A program made the position numbers and the translations under genes. From Enterobacter ludwigii (lineage in GTDB: Bacteria; Pseudomonadota; Gammaproteobacteria; Enterobacterales; Enterobacteriaceae): a stretch of 64,000 bases of DNA. This document shows, one piece after another, positions 36,760 through 47,431 of this stretch; positions within the stretch are counted from its first letter, which is position 1, and each line of letters starts with the position of its first letter. The notes beneath the pieces are model-generated. The model saw only the letters and a list, made by a program, of their open reading frames with translations, searched no databases and was not told the origin of the DNA. The stretch covers positions 787,326 through 851,325 of the forward strand of contig CEFQ01000010.1 in assembly GCA_900068845.1 (NCBI GenBank), read 5' to 3'.

Positions 36760-38145
36760 TTACTGTACCCAACCGCCACCCAGTGCGGTGAATAGATTGA
36801 TTTCGTTAACCTGCCGGGAATATGTAAGATCGAGAATGGTTTGCTGTGTCGTGAACAGGGAGCGTTCTGCGTCCAGCACTTCAATGTAGCTGACAGCACC
36901 ACTTGAATATAATCCTCTGGCACGCTGGAGGGTTATCTGAAGTGAATCGAGATAACGCTGCTGTGCCTCAAGTTGCTGGTTAAGGCTGTCCCGCAGCGCA
37001 AGCGTATCGGATACATCCTTAAAGGCGGACTGAATTTTTTGTTCGTAGTTAACCACCGACTGTTGCTGGCGAATTTCGGCCAATTTCAAATTGGCTTTGT
37101 TCCTGCCGGCATTAAAAACAGGAATTTCAATTTTGGGAATAAAATTCCACATTCCGCTTCCTGGCGTAAAGAGGCTGGACAGCTCCGTACTGCTTGCGGA
37201 AAGACTACTGGTCAGGGTAATAGATGGGAAAAACGCCGCTCGCGCTGCGCCAATATTGGCATCAGCTGCTTTGAGCTGGTATTCCGCTTCCATGATATCC
37301 GGGCGCTGCAGTAAAATTTGTGACGACAGGTTTGGTGGCAGTTTTACTGGTGCGATCTCACCACCTTTCATCGTTTTTTCTGACGGAAGTGCGCGGTAGG
37401 TTCCCACCAGCAGTCGCAGGGCATTGTTTGCCTGCGCCAGATCGCCTTCTCGTTTGGCTATCTCAGCGCGGGTACTTTCGATTTGTCCCCTGGCCTGTTC
37501 AAGCGCCAGAACGTTCGTACTCCCGGTCACCAGCTGTTGCTCAACGAAAGCATAAGACTGTTGATAATTTTTCAGCGTTTCCCGCGCAATACGGAGTTGT
37601 TCGTACGCCAGTTGCTGGCTGAAATAGCTCTGTGAAACGTTGGATACCAGCAGGATGTGTACGGCCCGACGGGCTTCTTCGCTGGCAAAATAGTTCTGGC
37701 GGTCAGCTTCACTCATGTTCTTAAGCTTGCCGAAAAAATCGAGTTCATAGCTGAGCTCCAGACCCGCGTCGTACTCCTGTGCGGTCGGCTTGTCATCTTT
37801 CAGACCAACGCGGTAGGTGATCCCGGATGAGGCATTCAACTGGGGATAACGGTCTGCATCCGTGACGTTGAACTGGGCCCGGGCCTCTTCAACCTTCAGG
37901 GCGGCCATTCTCAAATCACGGTTGTTTGTCAGGGCTTCATCGATCAGCCGGGTAACCTGGGGATCGACAAAAAAAATACGCCAGCCCGTATCCTGATAGC
38001 CATTTACCGCTGGCGTCAGGCTGTTGCGTGACAAAGAAAACTGCTGTGGTACTGGCGCTGCCGGCCGCTGATAGTCAGGTGCCAGCGAAACGCAGCCAGC
38101 CAGTATAGAAATCATGCTGATGCTTAATAGTTTTAATTTGAACAT
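36760..38145 (-). CDS. silC: Outer-membrane silver/copper channel SilC
   Basis: A 461-residue TolC-type outer-membrane factor and lipoprotein: LLSISMISILAGCVSLAPDYQRP gives a lipobox with Cys17. AEREARAQFN-like repeats (VEEARAQFNVTDADRYPQL and the second half RPDIMEAEYQLKAADANIGAARAAFFPSITL) are the two structural repeats of the NodT/CusC family. It is the first gene of silCFBA, reading leftwards from a control region it shares with silRS. It completes the tripartite pump with SilB and SilA. Confidence 0.95.
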   Translation of the reverse strand: MFKLKLLSISMISILAGCVSLAPDYQRPAAPVPQQFSLSRNSLTPAVNGYQDTGWRIFFVDPQVTRLIDEALTNNRDLRMAALKVEEARAQFNVTDADRYPQLNASSGITYRVGLKDDKPTAQEYDAGLELSYELDFFGKLKNMSEADRQNYFASEEARRAVHILLVSNVSQSYFSQQLAYEQLRIARETLKNYQQSYAFVEQQLVTGSTNVLALEQARGQIESTRAEIAKREGDLAQANNALRLLVGTYRALPSEKTMKGGEIAPVKLPPNLSSQILLQRPDIMEAEYQLKAADANIGAARAAFFPSITLTSSLSASSTELSSLFTPGSGMWNFIPKIEIPVFNAGRNKANLKLAEIRQQQSVVNYEQKIQSAFKDVSDTLALRDSLNQQLEAQQRYLDSLQITLQRARGLYSSGAVSYIEVLDAERSLFTTQQTILDLTYSRQVNEINLFTALGGGWVQ

Positions 38146-38247
38146 AACGCTTCTCTTCCAGGCAGGCCTGGTAAATGGTTCAAATGAAGTCCAGAGTATT
38201 GATAGGGGGATGTTACAGAATGCTCTCTGTTTGCCAGGTGACTGGAT

Positions 38248-38265
38248 AATGACAATGCTGTCATT
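38248..38265. promoter_or_regulatory. SilR/CusR box between silC and silR
   Basis: AATGACA (38,248-38,254), four bases, then TGTCATT (38,259-38,265) is a perfect dyad matching the known CusR/SilR box pattern of TGACA half-sites. It lies in the divergent silC-silR gap, so it likely controls both operons. Confidence 0.85.
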
Positions 38266-38339
38266 TTTAACGTAAGCCGTTGATTACATGCTTAGGCTAA
38301 ATAGAATGAATGGCACGGGTAGTCAGCCAGGGGAGCAAG

Positions 38340-39023
38340 ATGAAAATACTGATCGTTGAAGATGAAGTAAAAACTGGTGAGTACCTCAGTAAAGGGCTTA
38401 CTGAAGCGGGATTTGTAGTTGATCACGCCGATAATGGTCTGACCGGATATCATCTCGCCATAACAGCCGAATATGATTTACTGATTCTGGATATCATGCT
38501 CCCGGATGTAAACGGCTGGGATATTATTCGTATGCTTCGTGCCGCAGGTAAAGGTATGCCTGTTTTGCTGCTTACGGCTCTCGGCACCATTGAGCACCGG
38601 GTTAAAGGACTTGAGCTGGGCGCGGACGATTACCTGATTAAACCATTTGCGTTTGCTGAGCTTCTTGCCCGAGTCAGGACACTTTTACGACGGGGTAACA
38701 CAGTCATCACGGAAAGCCAGTTTAAGGTGGCTGATCTGATGGTAGACCTTGTTTCAAGAAAGGTTAGCCGCGCAGGGAAACGTATCTTGCTGACGAGTAA
38801 GGAGTTCTCTCTACTGGAATTCTTCATTCGTCATCAGGGAGAGGTGCTGCCCCGTTCGCTGATTGCATCGCAGGTCTGGGATATGAACTTTGACAGCGAT
38901 ACTAATGCTATAGACGTGGCAGTAAAACGCCTCAGGGCAAAGATAGACAACGATTATGAGCCTAAGTTGATCCAGACGGTCCGCGGCGTGGGATATATCC
39001 TGGAGGTTCCGGATGCGTTTTAA
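38340..39023 (+). CDS. silR: Silver/copper response regulator SilR (CusR type)
   Basis: A 227-residue OmpR-family activator beginning [20 protein letters not shown]. Phosphoacceptor Asp51 is in [14 protein letters not shown], Lys is in LIKPFAFAE, and the winged helix is [27 protein letters not shown] with the [17 protein letters not shown] recognition segment. An upstream in-frame start at 38,310 is not used, because GGGGAGCAAG precedes ATG 38,340. It overlaps silS by about 11 bases. Phosphorylated SilR should bind the dyad at 38,248. Confidence 0.93.
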   Translation: MKILIVEDEVKTGEYLSKGLTEAGFVVDHADNGLTGYHLAITAEYDLLILDIMLPDVNGWDIIRMLRAAGKGMPVLLLTALGTIEHRVKGLELGADDYLIKPFAFAELLARVRTLLRRGNTVITESQFKVADLMVDLVSRKVSRAGKRILLTSKEFSLLEFFIRHQGEVLPRSLIASQVWDMNFDSDTNAIDVAVKRLRAKIDNDYEPKLIQTVRGVGYILEVPDAF

Positions 39024-40467
39024 TTTCTCAGGGCGCCCTTACTCTCTCGCACTGAGACTAACCTTCTTTATCAGCCTGTCCACCATAATTGCGTTTTTTG
39101 CTTTTACCTGGTTTATGCTGCATTCCGTTGAAAAACACTTTGCAGAGCAGGATGTGCGGGATCTGAAACAAATCAGTATCGCGATGAACAGAATACTGCA
39201 GACACCTGTAGCTCCGGACCAAAAAAAAATAAGTAAAATCAAAGAATCCATATCAGATTACCGCAACGTCGCTGTTCTTATTTTGACTGATGGGGGTGAC
39301 GTGTTGTTCAGTTCACCACAAGGAGCGACGTTACGTTCTGTGGTCAATGCATCAAACTTTACAGCGCATAGTCGGGCCAGGGAAATATTCCTCTGGACAG
39401 TAAAAGAGCCAACTTTACTTATGCGCAACGGCTCTGACATGAAAATGGAGACTTACAGAATCGTTGCATCTTCAGGCAAAGCAACGCTTAACGGAAAACC
39501 ACAGACGTATCAGATGATAATTGGGCTCTCGATTGACTTTCATCTTCATTACCTTGAAGCACTAAAAAAGAATTTAATTGCCATTGCCTTCGTAATCAGC
39601 CTGTTGATAATTTTCATTATCCGCATAGCGGTTCGCCAGGGTCATCTTCCTCTCCGCAACGTCAGCAAGGCCATTAAAAATATTACCTCGGAGAACCTGG
39701 ATGTGAGACTGGAACCGTCCAAAGTTCCCATCGAGCTGGAGCAACTGGTGATATCGTTTAACCATATGATTGAAAAGATTGAGGATGTATTTACGCGACA
39801 GGCAAATTTCTCTGCTGATATCGCCCATGAAATCAGAACGCCCATAACCAATCTGGTTACACAGACTGAAATCGCGCTAAGTCAGCACAGAACGCAGAAA
39901 GAGCTGGAGGATGTGTTGTATTCCAGCCTTGAAGAGTATAACAGAATGACAAAAATGGTCAGCGATATGCTTTTTCTGGCACAGGCTGATAATAATCAAT
40001 TGATCCCCGAACGGATAATGTTTGATCTCCGCACAGAAGTGGTCAAGGTGTTTGATTTTTTCGAAGCCTGGGCAGAAGAACTCAATGTTTCTCTGCAGTT
40101 AAACGGGTCGTGCTGCCTTATTAAAGGAGACCCACTTATGTACCGAAGGGCATTAAATAATCTTCTGTCTAACGCTCTGCGTTATACGCAGTCAGGGAAG
40201 ACAGTGACTGTAACCATTGCGGGGAATGAGAATAGTGTTCAGCTTATAGTTGAAAATCCAGGGAAACCGATACCTGCAGAACACCTGCCACGTTTGTTTG
40301 ATCGGTTTTATCGCGTCGATCCATCGCGGCAAAGAAAGGGAGAAGGCAGTGGGATTGGTCTGGCGATTGTAAAGTCAATCGTAAACGCTCATCACGGGAA
40401 ACTGTGGGTCGAATCAGATACAGTTTCGACACGATTCATATTGCTATTACCCAGAATGGCTGCATAG
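39013..40467 (+). CDS. silS: Silver/copper sensor histidine kinase SilS (CusS type)
   Basis: A 484-residue inner-membrane sensor. The first helix is around residues 12-35 and the second around 185-205, framing a periplasmic metal-sensing domain. HAMP follows, and the H box is [22 protein letters not shown]. The N box is [10 protein letters not shown], and [27 protein letters not shown] gives the F and G2 boxes. It phosphorylates SilR in response to periplasmic Ag(I)/Cu(I). Its start overlaps silR, so the pair is translationally coupled. Confidence 0.93.
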   Translation: MRFNFSGRPYSLALRLTFFISLSTIIAFFAFTWFMLHSVEKHFAEQDVRDLKQISIAMNRILQTPVAPDQKKISKIKESISDYRNVAVLILTDGGDVLFSSPQGATLRSVVNASNFTAHSRAREIFLWTVKEPTLLMRNGSDMKMETYRIVASSGKATLNGKPQTYQMIIGLSIDFHLHYLEALKKNLIAIAFVISLLIIFIIRIAVRQGHLPLRNVSKAIKNITSENLDVRLEPSKVPIELEQLVISFNHMIEKIEDVFTRQANFSADIAHEIRTPITNLVTQTEIALSQHRTQKELEDVLYSSLEEYNRMTKMVSDMLFLAQADNNQLIPERIMFDLRTEVVKVFDFFEAWAEELNVSLQLNGSCCLIKGDPLMYRRALNNLLSNALRYTQSGKTVTVTIAGNENSVQLIVENPGKPIPAEHLPRLFDRFYRVDPSRQRKGEGSGIGLAIVKSIVNAHHGKLWVESDTVSTRFILLLPRMAA

Positions 40468-40736
40468 TGTCCCGAATGTCTCCAGTTTTTTCGATGAATA
40501 ATAAATATATTACAGAGATGTCATTAAGCTGTCATGCCTTCAACAGAATTAAGCAGGTAGAATCGTCCTCACTAAGCAGGCGGAACAGTCTTTATGGATC
40601 AATATCAACGGAATACAGGCACTGAGTTACGCATATTATCTTTTTTTAAGATGAAATCAGTCTGGCTTGTAAGTTCTTTAGTTGATGACATCTTTGACAG
40701 TCCGTTATTTATTCCATTATCAACGGGAAACTTATT

Positions 40737-41159
40737 ATGAAAAGTTTAATCTTCGCTTCCTCTGTCGGACTTAGCTTAATTCCTTCAGCCTGGGCGGATG
40801 GAAATATCAACATTCATGAGCATGTTAATAATGCCCAGGCGGCAGCGCATCAGCAACAGTTTTCATCCGTTCCTGAATCTGTCAGGGGGGAAGTATTACA
40901 AATGAAGAGTATGGATCAGCATGAACAGGCCCTTAATGTTCATAATTCCATGAAAAATGGTGCTTCTGATGCCCATCAGAAAATGGCGAAGAACCATCAG
41001 AAAATGTCAGATGATATGGCCGGCATGAAATCAAGTACCGCGCCATCTTTTGCAGAAATGGATGAACATGAAAGGGCCGCCGTTGCCCACGAAAATATGA
41101 GTAACGGCCAGTCAGAAGCACACCAGTCAATGGCTGCAATACATCGCGGTATGAAGTAA
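40737..41159 (+). CDS. silE: Periplasmic silver-binding protein SilE
   Basis: A 140-residue secreted protein (signal peptide ends about SAWA, residue 20) that buffers Ag(I) in the periplasm. It contains two repeats of about 32 residues, MDQHEQALNVHNSMKNG... and MDEHERAAVAHENMSNG..., each ending AHQ-M-HxxM. Their MxxHE and HxxM patterns are the known silver-binding motifs of SilE/PcoE. The start follows ACGGGA, and it lies downstream of silRS with a gap of 270 bp, so it probably has its own SilR-controlled promoter. A terminator follows at 41,251. Confidence 0.93.
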   Translation: MKSLIFASSVGLSLIPSAWADGNINIHEHVNNAQAAAHQQQFSSVPESVRGEVLQMKSMDQHEQALNVHNSMKNGASDAHQKMAKNHQKMSDDMAGMKSSTAPSFAEMDEHERAAVAHENMSNGQSEAHQSMAAIHRGMK

Positions 41160-41250
41160 AACTGACGGAAGCGGGTTGCTATATCAGTCCTTAATGTTTT
41201 TGCAGATGTAGATATTCTTACCTTAAAGATACGATCCCTTTATTCAAATT

Positions 41251-41272
41251 AGCCCCTATATGGGGCTTTTTT
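41251..41272 (+). terminator. Terminator after silE
   Basis: The stem AGCCCC-tatat-GGGGCT is followed by six T residues, about 90 bp after the silE stop. It is a standard intrinsic terminator. Confidence 0.85.
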
Positions 41273-42012
41273 GCAACGCTTACAAAAAATAAACATCTTT
41301 TTTATAAGATTTAATTTTTATTTTCCTGCTGCAATTGAAGATGTTATCGCTTTGAACTAATGGCGAGGAGTTCTGTTGAAGCTGTTTCAATCAGCTTAGT
41401 TTTTTTACATGGCTGAGTGTGATGTTTCTCAATAAATAATTTGCTTAATGTCGCTTGTTTTTTGAGTGATGCCAAATCACATTAATCAATTCCTCTGGCA
41501 ATTATTTTAAATATTCACGGCTGAAGCAAGAGCACACCTTTCTGAACGGTTTAGAGTTTTTCATTATGCATAATAGCGGCGTATACGACATGAAATGTAA
41601 AAAACTGACTTACAAAATCTATAGGCTCTGATGATATCCTGTAAGCGGTTGTATATTCATTTTGATGCTTTCTACCGTTTCAACATGAGGCCTTTCAGGC
41701 TTAACCTGAAGATAAATCGCAGATTGCAGTGCAGGTTAGGGCGATTAGCTGGCAGACAAGACCTGAACCGGGTGAAAAAAGGGAAATACAGTTACACCTT
41801 ACTGCACGTTGAGTAAACCGGGGGCTGCGGTAAAAAGAATGTTTAAAATATAAAAATGTAGCCCGCCACAGTCAGCGGGCCGGCTGAAATCAGCCTGAAA
41901 GAAGATTTACCGGAAATACATTAATGATGAGGGTAATACACAACACATCCCGGATGCAGTGGCAAGGAAGAACAGAAAACTCCGGGCGAATTTTCTGTCC
42001 ACATACTATCCG
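41273..42012. other. AT-rich intergenic stretch between silE and the small SilE-like gene
   Basis: About 740 bp with no gene I can support. It is visibly richer in A and T than its neighbours. A weak hairpin AAGCTG (41,379) and CAGCTT (41,392) is followed by AG and seven T. The stem GCCCGC and GCGGGC (about 41,862-41,881), with a T-run on the minus strand, may terminate the leftward SilE-like gene. A 61-codon frame at 41,631 lacks a ribosome binding site and known motifs. The stretch could be the scar of a lost gene such as a second pcoE or a silP/copG segment, which is inference. Confidence 0.5.
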
Positions 42013-42243
42013 TTATTTCTCTTCCAGCATCATTTTACGGTGCATATCGATAATGCTCTGATGCGCAGCTGAGTTTGCATTATCCATGCTCTCATGCGCA
42101 AGAATGGCACGTTCATGCTCATTCATCGCAGAGACAGAAACACGGTTATCAGTGTTATCTAGTACTGTTTCAGGATGCTGCTGTGCCCATGCGGACGAAG
42201 CGGAAATCAGGATCACAAGAGGGATAAGCTTTACTTTTTTCAT
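42013..42243 (-). CDS. One-repeat SilE/PcoE-like periplasmic protein
   Basis: A 76-residue secreted protein starting MKKVKLIPLVILISASSAWAQQ (signal cleavage after SAWA). The mature part has a single copy of the repeat found twice in SilE: MNEHERAILAHESMDNANSAAHQ followed by DMHRKMM. It therefore looks like a half-length metal-binding SilE/PcoE relative. The frame extends 14 residues upstream without support, so ATG 42,243 is used. It is divergent from pcoA and the gap holds a copper box, so copper control by PcoRS is likely. Function is inferred from the shared motif only. Confidence 0.78.
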   Translation of the reverse strand: MKKVKLIPLVILISASSAWAQQHPETVLDNTDNRVSVSAMNEHERAILAHESMDNANSAAHQSIIDMHRKMMLEEK

Positions 42244-42391
42244 GGTGGCAGTCCTTAACGTTGAATGTAAAATAAGAATAAACAATTACCGGCCGGGTTT
42301 ACCTGTGGCCTTAGTGATGTTCATCGTACAGAAGAAAAAACGTTACGGCGAAAAATGACAGAAATGTAATTTATAAACAGTGCGTTCCAAC

Positions 42392-42407
42392 ATTACACAA
42401 TTGTAAT
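42392..42407. promoter_or_regulatory. PcoR/CopR copper box
   Basis: ATTACA (42,392-42,397), four bases, then TGTAAT (42,402-42,407) is a perfect dyad of the known cop/pco box type. It lies in the divergent gap between the one-repeat SilE-like gene and pcoA, so PcoR may control both. Confidence 0.82.
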
Positions 42408-42540
42408 CACACAAAGTCTGTAGCTGTGGTAGCTTTCCGGTAACAAAAAACTTTTCATCCTGAACGGTAAGCACGGCTTGTGCTTCCGGAGCGGAGAGAG
42501 CCATTCTCCCGGGATAACAGAAAATTGCCGGAGTTCAGTC

Positions 42541-44382
42541 ATGCAGCTTAAAAGTTCACGACGTAATTTCATTAAAGGGATCACTGCCGCTGGCATTGTG
42601 GGCGGACTGGGCCTGCGAACATTCGATGCATTCTCGGCGGTAAGCCTGATGCAGTCCCGCACACTTACCGGCACAGACTTTGATCTGTTTATTGGCGAGA
42701 CGCCGCTAAATATCACCGGTAAAACCCGGTATGCAAAAACCATTAATGCCGGCCTGCCAGGCCCTCTGTTGCGCTGGAAAGAAGGCGATACCGTTACATT
42801 AAGAGTTAAAAATCGCCTTTCTGAACCGACATCAATTCACTGGCATGGCATTCTTCTGCCGGCGAATATGGATGGCGTACCGGGACTGAGTTTTCATGGT
42901 ATTGAGCCGGACGATACCTATGTTTACTCCTTTAAGATAAAGCAGAACGGTACATACTGGTATCACAGCCATTCCGGCCTGCAGGAGCAGGAAGGTGTCT
43001 ATGGCCCGATTATTATTGATGCAGCTGAACCAGAACCGTTTGTCTGGGACAGCGAACACATAGTCATGCTTACCGACTGGTCTGATGAAAAAGCATCAGA
43101 CATTCTCGCCAAACTGAAAAAGCAGTCCGATTATTACAACTTTGCGAAACCTACCGTTTCTGACTTTTTCCGTGACGCCAGGGAAAAAGGTCTAGGCAGT
43201 ACGTTGTCCGATCGGAAAATGTGGGCGGAAATGAAGATGAATCCGACGGATCTGGCTGACGTCAGTGGTGCCACATATACCTATCTCATGAACGGGCAGG
43301 GCCCTGGAAAAAACTGGACAGGGCTGTTCCGTAAAGGCGAGAAGGTACGCCTGCGTTTCATTAACGGTTCCGCCATGACCTACTTTGATGTGCGCATTCC
43401 GGGGTTGAAAATGACGGTCGTGGCGGCTGATGGCCAGTATGTCACGCCTGTTGCTGTTGACGAGTTCCGCATCGCTGTGGCCGAAACTTACGATGTAATC
43501 GTGGAGCCGGCTGAAGATGCCTACACTATTTTCGCGCAGTCTATGGACAGAAGCGGCTACGCTCGCGGCACGCTGGCTGTCCGTGAAGGGCTTTATGCTC
43601 CGGTACCGGCTCCCGATCCTCGCCCCTGGCTGACTATGGACGATATGGGTATGGGCGGCATGGATCATGGCAGCATGGGCGATATGGATCACAGCCAGAT
43701 GCAGAGCATGAATAACGACACCATGACGGGCATGGATGGTAATGCTATGCAGGCTATGGATGGCTCTGGTGTCTCCGGAGCAGCAGAAAGTATGCCGGAA
43801 ATGGACCATAGCGCCATGGCCGGGATGGATCACGGCAGTATGAGTGGCATGGGGGACATGCAGAAACATCCTGCATCTGAAACAGACAATCCTCTGGTTG
43901 ATATGCAGGCCATGATGCCGGCGCCTAAATTAAGTGACCCGGGCATTGGTCTGCGCAATAACGGCAGAAAAGTCCTTACGTATGCCGATCTGAAAAGCAC
44001 ATTTGACGATCCGGACGGGCGTGAGCCATCGCGTACCATCGAGCTACATCTCACCGGACATATGGAAAAATTCGCCTGGTCATTCAACGGTATTAAATTC
44101 TCCGATTCAGAACCGGTTACGTTGCGATATGGCGAACGCGTGCGTGTGGTGCTGGTTAACGACACGATGATGACGCACCCCATTCACCTGCATGGTATGT
44201 GGAGCGATCTGGAGGATGAGGACGGTAATTTCCTGGTACGCAAACACACTATCGATATGCCTCCGGGTACCCGCCGAAGCTATCGGGTAACTGCCGATGC
44301 ACTCGGGCGGTGGGCTTATCACTGTCATCTTCTTTTCCATATGGAAACCGGCATGTTTCGTGAAGTCCGGGTTACAGAGTGA
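42541..44382 (+). CDS. pcoA: Copper-resistance multicopper oxidase PcoA
   Basis: A 613-residue periplasmic multicopper oxidase. The N terminus has a Tat signal (SRRNFIKG). Copper-site motifs are [31 protein letters not shown] and [17 protein letters not shown] Met-rich insert ([19 protein letters not shown] and on) is the PcoA/CopA copper-binding region. It oxidises Cu(I) in the periplasm and works with PcoB and PcoC. The frame extends 21 codons upstream, but the Tat signal fixes ATG 42,541. It is the first gene of pcoABCD. Confidence 0.95.
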   Translation: MQLKSSRRNFIKGITAAGIVGGLGLRTFDAFSAVSLMQSRTLTGTDFDLFIGETPLNITGKTRYAKTINAGLPGPLLRWKEGDTVTLRVKNRLSEPTSIHWHGILLPANMDGVPGLSFHGIEPDDTYVYSFKIKQNGTYWYHSHSGLQEQEGVYGPIIIDAAEPEPFVWDSEHIVMLTDWSDEKASDILAKLKKQSDYYNFAKPTVSDFFRDAREKGLGSTLSDRKMWAEMKMNPTDLADVSGATYTYLMNGQGPGKNWTGLFRKGEKVRLRFINGSAMTYFDVRIPGLKMTVVAADGQYVTPVAVDEFRIAVAETYDVIVEPAEDAYTIFAQSMDRSGYARGTLAVREGLYAPVPAPDPRPWLTMDDMGMGGMDHGSMGDMDHSQMQSMNNDTMTGMDGNAMQAMDGSGVSGAAESMPEMDHSAMAGMDHGSMSGMGDMQKHPASETDNPLVDMQAMMPAPKLSDPGIGLRNNGRKVLTYADLKSTFDDPDGREPSRTIELHLTGHMEKFAWSFNGIKFSDSEPVTLRYGERVRVVLVNDTMMTHPIHLHGMWSDLEDEDGNFLVRKHTIDMPPGTRRSYRVTADALGRWAYHCHLLFHMETGMFREVRVTE

Positions 44383-44392
44383 GGTAGCGATA

Positions 44393-45370
44393 ATGTCAGT
44401 TTCAGGATGGAATGATATGACAAAGTATTTTTCACGTTCCGCTGCAGGTTTGCTGGCCTGCACTGCGTTTGCCGGAGCGATAGTGATGCCCGCGTTTGCA
44501 GCACCTACGGGACCATCTGACAATTTACAACAGCATGATATGTCAGGCATGGACCATTCTGCTATGCAGGGAATGGATCATGCGTCTATGGAAGGAATGA
44601 CGCCTGGGACATCCGGTATGGGGGGTATGGAATCCATGCAGCCCGCGGCGCCAGCAGAAAGCCGTACACCCATTCCGCCGGTTACGGAGGCGGACCGTAA
44701 GGCAGCATTCCCGGACGTACATGGGCATAAGGTTCATGACAACAGCATAAATTACTTTGTGCTTGCCGATCAGCTTGAATGGCAAAAAAACAACGATCCG
44801 GGTGGCTTCAGCTGGGATGTAAGCGGCTGGGCTGGCGGGGATATCAATCGACTCTGGTTACGTAGCGAAGGTGAAACCACCCGAGGTAAAGCCGAATCCG
44901 CAGAAGTTCAGGCTTTATGGGGACATGCTCTGACACCCTGGTGGGACGTGGTTGCCGGTGCCCGGCAGGATTTCAGGCCCGGAAAACCGCAAACCTGGCT
45001 GGCTGCTGGTTTTCAGGGCATGGCGTTGTACAACTTTGAAAGTGAGCTGACTGCGTTTGCCGGCGAGCAGGGACGGACAGCGCTCAGGCTGGAAGCCGAA
45101 TACGATGTGCTGCTGACCAATCGCCTGATCCTGCAACCTTCCTTTGAGGCGAATATTTACGGGAAAGATGATGAGGCACGGGAAACCGGTAAAGGCCTTT
45201 CCAGTACCGAACTTGCTCTTCGCCTTCGCTATGAAGTGAAAAGAGAATTTGCACCTTACGTAGGGGTTTCGTGGAGCCAGCTCTATGGCAATACTGCTGA
45301 TATGGCTGCCCGTGAAGGTGAAAAAGATAACGAAGTGCGCTTCCTCCTCGGGGCTCGCATGTGGTTCTGA
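44393..45370 (+). CDS. pcoB: Copper-resistance outer-membrane protein PcoB
   Basis: A 325-residue outer-membrane protein. After the signal peptide there is a Met-rich stretch ([20 protein letters not shown]), then the beta-barrel domain from about residue 110, with [13 protein letters not shown] and [21 protein letters not shown], ending in Phe. GAGGTAG precedes ATG 44,393. ATG 44,417 is the alternative start. The long upstream frame extension overlaps pcoA and is not used. It lies directly after pcoA, and in the pco system it accompanies PcoA in removing or sequestering periplasmic copper. Confidence 0.92.
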   Translation: MSVSGWNDMTKYFSRSAAGLLACTAFAGAIVMPAFAAPTGPSDNLQQHDMSGMDHSAMQGMDHASMEGMTPGTSGMGGMESMQPAAPAESRTPIPPVTEADRKAAFPDVHGHKVHDNSINYFVLADQLEWQKNNDPGGFSWDVSGWAGGDINRLWLRSEGETTRGKAESAEVQALWGHALTPWWDVVAGARQDFRPGKPQTWLAAGFQGMALYNFESELTAFAGEQGRTALRLEAEYDVLLTNRLILQPSFEANIYGKDDEARETGKGLSSTELALRLRYEVKREFAPYVGVSWSQLYGNTADMAAREGEKDNEVRFLLGARMWF

Positions 45371-45401
45371 TGCAGTTAATTCAAACAAAACAGGTATTAT
45401 T

Positions 45402-45782
45402 ATGAAACATTCATCTGCCAAATATTTCTTCGCTTTAATTGCTTCTGGCGCGGCTTTTGCTGCACAGGCGCATCCGGAACTGGCGTCTGCTGTCCCTGCT
45501 GATAAGTCTCAGATAACGGCACCGTCTAAACTGGAACTGCATTTCACCGAAAATCTGGTAACGAAATTTTCCGGCGCCCGTCTTGTAATGACCGCCATGC
45601 CGGGCATGTCTTCTCATGCGCCAATGCCGGTTGCGGCTAAAGTCTCAGCGGGCAGCGATCCGAAAACGATGATTATCACACCGGCAAAAACTCTGCCTGC
45701 AGGAACCTATAAAGTGGAATGGCGGGCGGTATCTTCTGATACTCACCCCCGGACCGGCAACTACAGTTTCAGCGTGAAGTAA
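45402..45782 (+). CDS. pcoC: Periplasmic copper-binding protein PcoC
   Basis: A 126-residue CopC-type protein. The signal peptide ends AFAAQA and the mature protein begins with His24 (HPELASAVPADKSQ), which is the N-terminal Cu(II) ligand of the family. The Met-rich loop MTAMPGMSSHAPM binds Cu(I). The C-terminal VEWRAVSSDTHPRTGNYSFSV contains the second histidine. It passes copper to PcoD or PcoA. It is positioned between pcoB and pcoD as in the classical cluster. Confidence 0.94.
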   Translation: MKHSSAKYFFALIASGAAFAAQAHPELASAVPADKSQITAPSKLELHFTENLVTKFSGARLVMTAMPGMSSHAPMPVAAKVSAGSDPKTMIITPAKTLPAGTYKVEWRAVSSDTHPRTGNYSFSVK

Positions 45783-45786
45783 TACC

Positions 45787-46719
45787 ATGAACGATCAGAC
45801 TTTTATTATCATCCGTTTTTTTCTTTACCTTGATCTTATGCTTCTTTTTGGCCTGCCTTTATTCGAAATTTATGGGGTAAAGGGAGTATTGAAGAAATCG
45901 GTATCGTTGTTCAGCGTCTGGTCGTTCTTTTTTACGCTCATCTCTGCTGGCATGGTTTTGTCCCTTGCAAATATGCTGCTTGTCGCTCAGGCCATGAGTG
46001 GCGTCAGTGATCCCGGCGAACTGACTCTCCATATTATGGAGATGGTTGTCGGGGAAACTGCAGTGGGCATGAGCTGGGTTATCCGCTTCGCTGCACTGGT
46101 CATGGCGTTTATCGGGCTTGGCCTGCGGCTCAGGCATGTCGGGCTGTCACGTTATGTGCTTACCCTGTCCGGCGGTATAGCACTTGCTACACTGGCATGG
46201 GGCGGGCATGCGGCAATGAATGACGGCATCAGCTACTATCTTCATCTTCTGAGCGATATCATTCATCTGACAGCGGCCGGGGCCTGGATCGGTGCACTGG
46301 CGGCTTTTACTCTGCTCTTATGCATCAAAAAGGCTGAAAAGGCTGTCTATGCCAGCCAGCTGGCCGCAGCGTTGTCGGGTTTTGCCCGTGCCGGCACGAT
46401 CATTGTGCTGAGCATTGTCATCACCGCCGTGGTTAACTTCGTATTTATCGTTGAAAAGCCTCTGAGTACCCTGCCGGGCAGTGACTATGGTCTGCTGCTG
46501 CTGATAAAAACTGTTCTGTTTTTTCTGATGCTGCTGCTGGCCGCCGCCAATCGCTTCCGGCTTACACCGCGACTGGAAACGGCCCTGCTTCAGGGCCAAT
46601 ATAAGATGGGTATTTACCTGATGCGTAAAAGCATTATCACGGAATTTACTGTTTCGGTACTGATACTGGCAACCGTCGCCTGGCTGGGCACGCTATCGCC
46701 GGGTACCGGTATGGAATAA
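45787..46719 (+). CDS. pcoD: Copper-resistance inner-membrane protein PcoD
   Basis: A 310-residue integral membrane protein with about eight hydrophobic helices, CopD family. LHLLSDIIHLTAAGAWIGALAAFTLLL is the family's histidine-containing core and PLSTLPGSDYGLLLLIKTVLFFLMLLLAAANRFRL is the conserved later part. It follows pcoC by four bases and is thought to take copper from PcoC across the inner membrane, perhaps for loading PcoA. The exact role of the family is still debated. Confidence 0.93.
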   Translation: MNDQTFIIIRFFLYLDLMLLFGLPLFEIYGVKGVLKKSVSLFSVWSFFFTLISAGMVLSLANMLLVAQAMSGVSDPGELTLHIMEMVVGETAVGMSWVIRFAALVMAFIGLGLRLRHVGLSRYVLTLSGGIALATLAWGGHAAMNDGISYYLHLLSDIIHLTAAGAWIGALAAFTLLLCIKKAEKAVYASQLAAALSGFARAGTIIVLSIVITAVVNFVFIVEKPLSTLPGSDYGLLLLIKTVLFFLMLLLAAANRFRLTPRLETALLQGQYKMGIYLMRKSIITEFTVSVLILATVAWLGTLSPGTGME

Positions 46720-46750
46720 CGACTAACCGTAGCCTGCAGGAAAGCTGCCC

Positions 46751-47431
46751 ATGACCACTATGCTGATCGTTGAGGATGAACTGAAAACCGGTACCTACCT
46801 GAAACAGGGGCTTCTGGAAGCGGGATATGATGTAACCCTTGTAAACGATGGGCGTCAGGGACTGGAGCATATCCTGCGACAGCATTATGATCTCATTATT
46901 CTGGATGTAATGCTGCCCTCAATGGACGGCTGGGATATTCTTCAGCAGATGCGTATGGCCCGGCACGAAGAGCCCGTGTTGTTTCTGACTGCCCGGGATA
47001 ACGTCAGTGAAAAGATTAAAGGTCTCGATCTTGGCGCGGATGACTATCTGCTCAAACCCTTTGATTTTGCCGAACTCCTGGCGCGTATCCGCACCCTGCT
47101 CAGACGCAACCGTACGCAAACGTCCGGTACGCACCGCATTGCTGATTTGGTTATGGATGTCACCCGCCGGAGTGTGAGCCGTTCCGGCAAAAAGATACAT
47201 TTGTCTGCTAAAGAATTTGTGCTGCTTGAGCTACTGTTACAGCGGACCGGAGAGGTGCTGCCAAGGAGCCTGCTTTCATCTCTGGTCTGGAATATCAATT
47301 TTGAAAGCGATACCAATGTGATTGATGTAGCCGTCAGACGACTTCGCAGTAAGGTGGATGATGACTTTACACCAAAGCTTATTCACACGGTACGGGGTAT
47401 CGGATATGTGCTGGAGATACGGGAAGAGTGA
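46751..47431 (+). CDS. pcoR: Copper response regulator PcoR
   Basis: A 226-residue OmpR-type activator. Phosphoacceptor Asp52 is in IILDVMLPSMDGWD, the Lys is in LLKPFDFAELL, and the DNA-binding domain is [25 protein letters not shown] with the SDTNVIDVAVRRLRSKVDDDF wing. It resembles SilR but is distinct from it, so the island has two copper/silver two-component pairs. The box at 42,392 is its likely target. Its end overlaps pcoS by four bases. Confidence 0.92.
   Translation: MTTMLIVEDELKTGTYLKQGLLEAGYDVTLVNDGRQGLEHILRQHYDLIILDVMLPSMDGWDILQQMRMARHEEPVLFLTARDNVSEKIKGLDLGADDYLLKPFDFAELLARIRTLLRRNRTQTSGTHRIADLVMDVTRRSVSRSGKKIHLSAKEFVLLELLLQRTGEVLPRSLLSSLVWNINFESDTNVIDVAVRRLRSKVDDDFTPKLIHTVRGIGYVLEIREE

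Noticed and set aside
41631..41816. 61-codon frame in the silE-SilE-like gap
   Set aside because: No ribosome binding site, no known motif and AT-rich surroundings.
43192..43869. His-rich 225-residue frame opposite the Met-rich part of pcoA
   Set aside because: The His runs are the antisense of repeated ATG codons in the Met-rich insert of pcoA, not a metal-binding protein.
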